NCBI RefSeq assembly: GCF_000223985.1
Contig: NZ_AFWV01000003.1
Coordinates: 1-64,000 of the forward strand
Length of the DNA: 64,000 nucleotides
Source: Thiocapsa marina 5811
Lineage (GTDB): Bacteria; Pseudomonadota; Gammaproteobacteria; Chromatiales; Chromatiaceae
Reading direction: 5' to 3'
Shown here: one piece after another, positions 58,686 to 64,000 of the stretch
Numbering within the stretch: the stretch's first letter is position 1
Layout: each line of letters starts with the position of its first letter
Position numbers and translations under genes: made by a program
The notes under the pieces: generated by a model
What the model was told of the DNA's origin: nothing
The model's input: only the letters and a program-made list of their open reading frames with translations
Databases searched by the model: none

Positions 58686-60209
58686 TCAACCGAATTCCAG
58701 ACGAATCCCGGCGGAAGCAAGGCGCTCTGCCTCCTCTTCGAGCTCTAAACGGGTCAAGGGGTGATCGGCGAGCCAGTCGTCCGGGAAGCTCAGGGCGAGG
58801 TTGTCGCCGTCGGTCGCGAGCGTTGGATTGGGTTTGTTCTCCGAGGAGCGTCCGCGATGCAGCAGCACGGCAAGCCGCAGGATGACACAGAGCCTGCGTG
58901 CCGCCTCCCCGCCGCCGTGGGGCAGGGCCGCGAGCTCTTGAACGGGAAACTTTCGCCTGTGTCCGAGCACCAACGCGGCGAGCAGCATCTGCTCCGGCCG
59001 CGTGAAGCCGGCGAGATCGGCATTGCGCAGCAGATAGGCCCCGTGTTTCTGGTGTTGGCTGTGGGCGACCATGACGCCGATTTCGTGGAGTCGTGCCGCC
59101 CACGCCAGCATCAGCCCGTGGCTGGGATCCTGCAGCGACCAGGGTGCGGTGAGCCGGCGTAAGAGGGCCAAGGCCGTCGCGCGGACACGTTGGGCGTGGT
59201 CCTGGTCGATCTGAAAGTGTCGGCCGAGGGTCTCGACGGTTCGTTCCCGGACATCCACGTGTTGGCTGCGCCCCATCATCTCGTAGATCAAGCCTTCACG
59301 CAGGGCGTATTCCGAGACCTGCAGATGTTGTATCCCGAGTGTCTCGAAGACCGATCGCAGTACGGCGACACCACCGGCGAAGACCGGCTTACGCTCCTCG
59401 GCCAAGCCCTTAAGCGCAAGAGCGGAGATTCGACCCGTCTCGACGAGCACATCGCGAAGCCGCAGCAGTGCCGTTGCAGAGATCCCGTCCTCGCACCAGC
59501 CTTCGGCCGCCACGACCGCCGCGATGGATTTGATGGTCCCGGAGCTGCCGACCGCCGTTTGCCAGCCGGTGCGTCGAAACAGCTCGCGCACGGGCCGGAC
59601 CTCGAGCGCGCCGGTGAGCTCGGCCTTTTCCATCGTCCGAGCGGTGATGCGCCCGTCGGCGAAATGGCGGCGCGACATGCTGACGCAGCCCATGTGCAGG
59701 CTCTCGCGCAGGCGTGGTGAAAAACCGAGTCCGACGATGATCTCCGTGCTTCCGCCGCCGATGTCGACGACCAGGCGACGCTCGGTCCCCGCGGCCAGGT
59801 CATGGGCGACGCCGAGGTAGATGAGACGAGCCTCTTCGCGGCCTGCAATGACCTCGATCGGGTGGCCGAGCTTGGCTTCGGCAAGCGGGAGGAAATCGCT
59901 CTCCGGTGCAATCTGGCGCAGGGTGTTGGTTCCGACCGCGCGCACGCTGCCGGGAGGGAACCCGCGGAGCCGCTGGCCGAATCGTTCCAGACACGCCAAG
60001 GCGCGCTCGGCGACTTGAGGATCGAGCTGCTTGTCCTCGCCCAAGCCTTCGCCGAGCCGGACCATCTCCTTGAGGCGATCGGTCACCTGCATGTGACCGT
60101 TGCCGATGCGGGCGACGATCATGTGAAAGCTGTTGGATCCGAGATCGACGGCTGCGACAACCTCTGGCAGCATGGTCTCGACGGCGTCCTGGACGGGCTC
60201 TTCAATCAT
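58686..60209 (-). CDS. ppx: Ppx/GppA exopolyphosphatase
   Basis: 507 residues. The ASKHA ATPase motif 'AVDLGSNSFHMIVARI', 'VDIGGGSTEII' and 'AVGSSGTIKSIA' mark Ppx/GppA. The C-terminal HD-like part starts with 'RLHEIGVMVAHSQHQKHGAY'. It trims phosphate from polyphosphate and/or pppGpp. I chose ATG 60209 because the frame upstream has no match. It is divergent from recQ. Confidence 0.93.
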   Translation of the reverse strand: MIEEPVQDAVETMLPEVVAAVDLGSNSFHMIVARIGNGHMQVTDRLKEMVRLGEGLGEDKQLDPQVAERALACLERFGQRLRGFPPGSVRAVGTNTLRQIAPESDFLPLAEAKLGHPIEVIAGREEARLIYLGVAHDLAAGTERRLVVDIGGGSTEIIVGLGFSPRLRESLHMGCVSMSRRHFADGRITARTMEKAELTGALEVRPVRELFRRTGWQTAVGSSGTIKSIAAVVAAEGWCEDGISATALLRLRDVLVETGRISALALKGLAEERKPVFAGGVAVLRSVFETLGIQHLQVSEYALREGLIYEMMGRSQHVDVRERTVETLGRHFQIDQDHAQRVRATALALLRRLTAPWSLQDPSHGLMLAWAARLHEIGVMVAHSQHQKHGAYLLRNADLAGFTRPEQMLLAALVLGHRRKFPVQELAALPHGGGEAARRLCVILRLAVLLHRGRSSENKPNPTLATDGDNLALSFPDDWLADHPLTRLELEEEAERLASAGIRLEFG

Positions 60210-60267
60210 GGCAGGGTCCAACGCTGAACGGCGCGTAAATGGTACCAGAAGCCGACGCCATCGCGGG

Positions 60268-60296
60268 TGTCGCCCGTCGATGTCGCCCGTCGATGT
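60268..60296. repeat. 13-base tandem repeat
   Basis: TGTCGCCCGTCGA is repeated twice, then partly a third time, in the divergent ppx-recQ gap. Short and possibly variable in length between strains. Confidence 0.6.
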
Positions 60297-60399
60297 TTCC
60301 GTGGATGTCCGAACGCGCGAGGTCAGAAGATCGCGCGTACACGGATAGGTTAAAATGCGCATCGCAACCGATGCGGTTGCGACTGTGTGGAGTGACAGG

Positions 60400-62604
60400 A
60401 TGAACGAGACGCCACTTCAGGTGCTCAACCGTGTCTTCGGCTACGATCGTTTTCGCGGCGCCCAAGCCGAGATCATCGACCGGGTGATCGCCGGCGGAGA
60501 CGCACTGGTGTTGATGCCGACAGGCGGCGGCAAGTCGCTTTGTTATCAAATTCCGGCGCTCCTGCGGCCCGGGGTCGGCGTGGTGGTCTCGCCGCTGATC
60601 GCATTGATGCAGGATCAGGTCGACGCGTTGAGACAGCTCGGCGTGCGGGCGGCCTTTCTGAACTCGTCGCTGACATTGCAGGAGGCCCGCGCGGTCGAGG
60701 AGGCGATGCTCTCGGGCGATCTGGACCTGGTCTATGTCGCCCCGGAGCGCCTGCTGACCGAGCGTTTCCTCGCGCTGTTGGAGCGTGTCCAGGTTGCCCT
60801 GTTCGCGATCGACGAGGCCCACTGCGTCTCCCAATGGGGCCATGATTTCCGCCCCGAATACATCCAGCTCCACCTGCTGCACGAGCGCTGGCCCCGAATC
60901 CCGCGCGTTGCCCTCACCGCGACCGCCGATGCGCCGACCCGTGCGGAGATCCTGACCCGACTGGGTCTGGAGCAGGCCGGGCAGTTCGTGTCCAGCTTCG
61001 ACCGACCGAACATCCGCTATCGCATCGTCGAGAAGGCCAGCCCGCGTCAACAGCTCATCGCCTTCTTACGCACCGAGCATCCAGGCGATGCCGGAATCGT
61101 CTACTGCCTGTCGCGGCGCAAGGTCGAGGAGACGGCGGCCTATCTTGCGACCCAGGGCATCGCAGCCCTGCCGTATCACGCGGGGCTCCCGGCCGAGACG
61201 CGGCGTACGCACCAAGCGCGGTTCCTGCGCGAGGAGGGCGTGGTCATCGTTGCGACCATCGCCTTCGGGATGGGGATCGACAAGCCGGACGTTCGCTTCG
61301 TCGCCCATCTGGATCTGCCCAAAAGCCTGGAGGCCTACTACCAGGAGACCGGCCGCGCCGGCCGCGACGGCCAAGCCGCGGATGCCTGGATGACCTACGG
61401 TCTGGGCGACGTGGTGATGCTGCGTCGCATGATCGAGGACTCAGAGGCGGAGGAGCGCTTCAAACGGGTGGAGATGCAGAAGCTCGACAGCATGCTCGGA
61501 TTCTGCGAGACCACCGAATGTCGGCGTCAGGTTCTGCTCAACTACTTCGGCGAACACCTGCCCAAGCCCTGCGGCAACTGCGACACCTGCCTGGAGCCGG
61601 TCGCCACCTGGGACGGAACGCAGGCGGCACAAAAGGCGCTCTCCTGCATCTATCGTACGGGCCAGCGTTTCGGCAGCAGCTATCTGGTGGATGTCTTGCT
61701 CGGCAAGAAGAACGAGCGCATCCGCCGCTTCGGACATGACCAGGTCACGACCTTCGGCATCGGCCAAGAGCTGTCCGCGGATCAATGGAAGTCGGTCTAT
61801 CGCCAGCTCGTCGCGGCCGGGTTTATCAGGGTCGATTTCGAAGGGCACGGCGCGCTGTGCCTGACCGAACAGAGCCGGCCCCTGCTGCGCGGGGAGCGCA
61901 CCCTGCGCCTGCGCCAAGACCCGGACCGTAAGAAGTCGACCGGAGCGGGTCGCAAACCTGCCGCGGAGCTGCCGAGCGATCCCGAAGCGCTCGCCTTGTG
62001 GGAGGCCCTGCGCGACTACCGACGCCAGCTTGCCCTAGAGCAGGATGTCCCTGCCTATGTCATCTTCGGCGATGCGACCCTGCGCGAGATTCTGACCTAC
62101 CGCCCGCGCGATCGCGACGAGCTGAGCCGGATCAGCGGTGTCGGTCAGGCCAAGCTCGAGCGCTTCGGCGATGGCTTCCTGAAGCTGCTCGCCGCGCACG
62201 CGGCCAAGCACGGCCGACCCTCGACAGTACCGAAGCTGCCGGTTGCGAGATCTGCCTCGGTCGGTGCGCGCGACCGCGAGTCCGGATTGACCGACACCAT
62301 TCGAGAAACCCTCGCGCTCTTTCGCGCAGGCCAAGGTGTCGAGGCGATCGCCGAGCAGCGTGCCTTGAAGCCCAGCACCGTCTACACGCACTTGGAGCGG
62401 TGCATCGAGGAAGGGCAAGTCGCCGTGAAGGATGTCGTGCGCCTCGATCATGACACCGTCCGGGCGATCGAATTCGCCATCGAGCGACTGCCCGAGAACG
62501 CGCTCATGAGCCTCAAACCGATCTACGAAGCCTTCGAAGGCCGCTATGATTACGGCCTGCTGCGATGCGTGCGAGCCGGGATGGGCGTTTTAAGCGAAGA
62601 TTGA
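60400..62604 (+). CDS. recQ: RecQ, ATP-dependent DNA helicase
   Basis: 734 residues. Walker A '[12 protein letters not shown]', DEAH box '[19 protein letters not shown]' and motif VI '[10 protein letters not shown]' are present. Next come the zinc site ('[12 protein letters not shown]', 'CGNCDTC'), a winged helix and an HRDC domain. A final helix-turn-helix domain ('[20 protein letters not shown]') follows, seen in some RecQ. It unwinds DNA in repair and replication. The ATG at 60400 follows GGAG. Confidence 0.95.
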   Translation: MNETPLQVLNRVFGYDRFRGAQAEIIDRVIAGGDALVLMPTGGGKSLCYQIPALLRPGVGVVVSPLIALMQDQVDALRQLGVRAAFLNSSLTLQEARAVEEAMLSGDLDLVYVAPERLLTERFLALLERVQVALFAIDEAHCVSQWGHDFRPEYIQLHLLHERWPRIPRVALTATADAPTRAEILTRLGLEQAGQFVSSFDRPNIRYRIVEKASPRQQLIAFLRTEHPGDAGIVYCLSRRKVEETAAYLATQGIAALPYHAGLPAETRRTHQARFLREEGVVIVATIAFGMGIDKPDVRFVAHLDLPKSLEAYYQETGRAGRDGQAADAWMTYGLGDVVMLRRMIEDSEAEERFKRVEMQKLDSMLGFCETTECRRQVLLNYFGEHLPKPCGNCDTCLEPVATWDGTQAAQKALSCIYRTGQRFGSSYLVDVLLGKKNERIRRFGHDQVTTFGIGQELSADQWKSVYRQLVAAGFIRVDFEGHGALCLTEQSRPLLRGERTLRLRQDPDRKKSTGAGRKPAAELPSDPEALALWEALRDYRRQLALEQDVPAYVIFGDATLREILTYRPRDRDELSRISGVGQAKLERFGDGFLKLLAAHAAKHGRPSTVPKLPVARSASVGARDRESGLTDTIRETLALFRAGQGVEAIAEQRALKPSTVYTHLERCIEEGQVAVKDVVRLDHDTVRAIEFAIERLPENALMSLKPIYEAFEGRYDYGLLRCVRAGMGVLSED

Positions 62605-62698
62605 TCCGTGTTGGTTCTCGGCGAAAGATCCCGGCCAAAGCCTCCTGATCGGCTCTCTTGATATACTCCTGCCTGTGCGAGATCCATCGGAGTCCGCC

Positions 62699-63085
62699 GT
62701 GAGCTTGACCCAGCAAGACATCGATTTCATCAAATCCAACATGGCCGTTTGGCTTGCCGAGCAGAGTCTCGGCAAGCCGCCTGCGGTCTATGAGATCGAG
62801 CTGCGCGAGCGCATGGTGCGCGTCGAGGAGGAGCTCAAGCACCAGCGCGAGTTGATGCGTCAGGGCTTCGAGCAGATGGACAAGCGCTTCGAGGCGATGC
62901 AGGTCAACATGGACAAGCGCTTCGAGCAGGTCGAGCGGCGCTTCGAGCAGATCGACAAGCGCTTCGAGCAGGTCGACAAGCGCTTCGACGAGATGATCCG
63001 TCGCCACGACCGCCACTTCCTGTGGCTGATCGCGTTCATTACCACGGTCGGCGGCCTGGTCATTGCCGCCGGCAAGTTGTGGTAG
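62699..63085 (+). CDS. Coiled-coil membrane-anchored protein with 7-residue repeats
   Basis: 128 residues. The middle is a string of 'DKRFEQV/I' heptads (about six, from 21-base DNA repeats near 62876-62990), forming a long coiled coil. One membrane helix ends the chain ('LIAFITTVGGLVIAA'). GTG 62699 follows GGAG at 6 bases; GTG 62675 is possible. Similar small proteins (DUF1640- or XhlA-like) have no settled role. They often vary in repeat number. Confidence 0.75.
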   Translation: MSLTQQDIDFIKSNMAVWLAEQSLGKPPAVYEIELRERMVRVEEELKHQRELMRQGFEQMDKRFEAMQVNMDKRFEQVERRFEQIDKRFEQVDKRFDEMIRRHDRHFLWLIAFITTVGGLVIAAGKLW

Positions 63086-63288
63086 CGTGTCCGCCCCCGA
63101 ACGCGCTTGGGAACGATTCAAAAACAACCGAAACCTGTAGGCTGGGACGAGCTTGCGAACCCCGGCATCCCCGAGGGTCAAGATGTACGACTGCAATATC
63201 CCCGAGACCGGGGCCGAGACGGCCCCGCTCCACTGAAGCCGGGGCGTCCCGCCCCGAGCGACCGACATAGCCCCGGAGGCATCGAATC

Positions 63289-63834
63289 GTGGAGGCTCTG
63301 AAGCTCAAGACCGTCGCCGATCTCATCACCAGCCCCGAGGAACGCGTCGAGCTGATCGACGGCGAGATCGTACGCCGACCGATGGCGCGTATCGACCACG
63401 GCACGGCGCAGACCCACACTGCCATCGAGCTCGGCGCCTTGACCCGTCGCGGCGGCCCCGGCGGCTGGTGGATCGCCACCGAGGTCAGCGTCGCCTACGA
63501 GGCCCATCAATGCCCGAGCCACGACCTGGCCGGCTGGCGCAAGGAACGCCTGCCCGAGCGCCCGAGCGGCATCATGGAGCTGCCCCCGGATTGGGTCTGC
63601 GAGATCGTCTCCCCCGGCCACGAGCGCAAGGACACCCTCACCCTTCTGCTGCTGCTGCAACACCACAGGGTGCCGTTCTACTGGCTGCTCTGGCCCGAGG
63701 ACCGCACGCTCGTCGCCTACGCCCTCGAAGCCGGCCAATACCGCATCTGCGCCACCATCAGCGAGCCGACCAGGGTGCGTGTGCCGCCCTTCGACGAGAT
63801 CGAGCTGGACCTGGGCTATATCCTCGGGGAATGA
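63289..63834 (+). CDS. Uma2-family (DUF820) endonuclease-like protein
   Basis: 181 residues of the PD-(D/E)xK-like Uma2 fold: 'VELIDGEIVRRPMA', then 'CPSHDLAGWRKERL' and 'PPDWVCEIVSPGHERKDTLT', with Asp and Glu/Lys in the expected order. Uma2 proteins are common in cyanobacteria and some proteobacteria; their biological role is unknown. The start is GTG 63289 after GGAGG. Confidence 0.85.
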   Translation: MEALKLKTVADLITSPEERVELIDGEIVRRPMARIDHGTAQTHTAIELGALTRRGGPGGWWIATEVSVAYEAHQCPSHDLAGWRKERLPERPSGIMELPPDWVCEIVSPGHERKDTLTLLLLLQHHRVPFYWLLWPEDRTLVAYALEAGQYRICATISEPTRVRVPPFDEIELDLGYILGE

Positions 63835-64000
63835 GCCGGCGGCACCGCCAGCTACACCTGGCAACAGGCGCTGCAGCTCGCCGATAGCGCGACCGACTTC
63901 GGCCATGCCGATTGGCGCGGGCCCAACATCAAAGGGCTGTCCTCCATCGTCGAGCATGCCAGCTACCGCGCGCCCATTGACGTCGCCGTCCGCCTGGCCC
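63835..64000 (+). pseudogene. DUF1566 (Lcl) domain fragment
   Basis: Directly after the Uma2 stop, in the same frame, the sequence reads 'GGTASYTWQQALQLADSATD', 'FGHADWRGPN' and 'IKGLSSIVEHASY', a DUF1566 domain pattern (usual W-R-L-P-N is W-R-G-P-N). No start codon, signal peptide or N-terminus is present, so it is a remnant or read only in fusion. It continues past the window edge. Confidence 0.6.

Noticed and set aside
1-64000. CRISPR arrays
   Set aside because: No regularly spaced identical repeats with unique spacers and no cas genes were found; the repeats present are paired REP or AACCGCG elements.
1-64000. tRNA and rRNA genes
   Set aside because: No sequence was found that I could fold as a tRNA with confidence, and no rRNA signature; weak cases cannot be excluded without a covariance search.

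Overview
The window looks like chromosome from a GC-rich gammaproteobacterium. Purple sulfur bacteria (Chromatiaceae-like) are the best guess. The reasons are a phosphoribulokinase for Calvin-cycle CO2 fixation, an rnfABCDGE operon behind metG, an anaerobic (class III) ribonucleotide reductase, and the order miaB-ybeZ-ybeY-corC. This is inference from gene content; no rRNA or tRNA gene was found to confirm it.

Layout. (1) 1-6.3 kb is an accessory island of small and broken genes: an insertion-sequence edge, a relatively AT-rich HNH nuclease, one intact VapBC-like and one HigBA-like toxin-antitoxin pair, decayed copies of a VapBC pair, an orphan AbrB-type antitoxin, a frameshifted type I restriction specificity subunit, and REP pairs. 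(2) 6.3-17.3 kb (minus strand) is a complete clade II (Sec-dependent) nitrous oxide reductase cluster, nosZ-C-C-B-D-G-H-F-L-Y, with an FNR/DNR-like box before nosZ. (3) 17.4-21.5 kb holds a DUF302 lipoprotein, a CbiX-type chelatase and a GGDEF/EAL protein with a degenerate GGDEF motif. (4) 21.5-25.7 kb is nrdD-nrdD'-nrdG. nrdD carries an intein and lacks the glycyl-radical tail, which is encoded by a separate small gene. Upstream lie two NrdR boxes and an Anr/FNR box. (5) 25.9-35 kb holds miaB-ybeZ-ybeY-corC-RNase T2, rlmJ (apparent CTG start), phosphoribulokinase and an RpfC-like hybrid kinase. (6) 35-46.5 kb holds rnfABCDGE, metG, the divergent mrp (apbC) and dcd, and a glycosyltransferase. 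(7) 46.5-52.6 kb is the Pho-box-controlled pstSCAB-phoU operon. (8) 52.6-58.5 kb holds an encapsulated-ferritin-like protein without an encapsulin gene, a pterin-4a-carbinolamine dehydratase, a MacB/FtsX-type permease, a DUF3299 lipoprotein, a coupled PTPS-SDR-SDR operon and an SCP2 protein. (9) 58.6-64 kb holds ppx, recQ, a coiled-coil membrane protein, an Uma2 nuclease and a DUF1566 fragment.

The most unusual signal is a family of short interspersed elements, nine copies at six loci. They are about 81-91 bp long, with conserved inverted ends (TRAACCGCGYC ... GRCGCGGTTYA) and largely unrelated interiors. Every locus begins within 7 bp of a gene's stop codon, and at four of them the element's own TAA/TGA is the stop codon. 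A second, separate repeat class consists of GTAG-type REP hairpins in head-to-head pairs. One pair sits in frame inside the start region of nosD.

Functionally, the window combines anaerobic respiration (N2O), anaerobic DNA precursor synthesis, ion-motive electron transfer (Rnf), phosphate scavenging, iron storage and carbon fixation. This fits a facultatively anaerobic autotroph.
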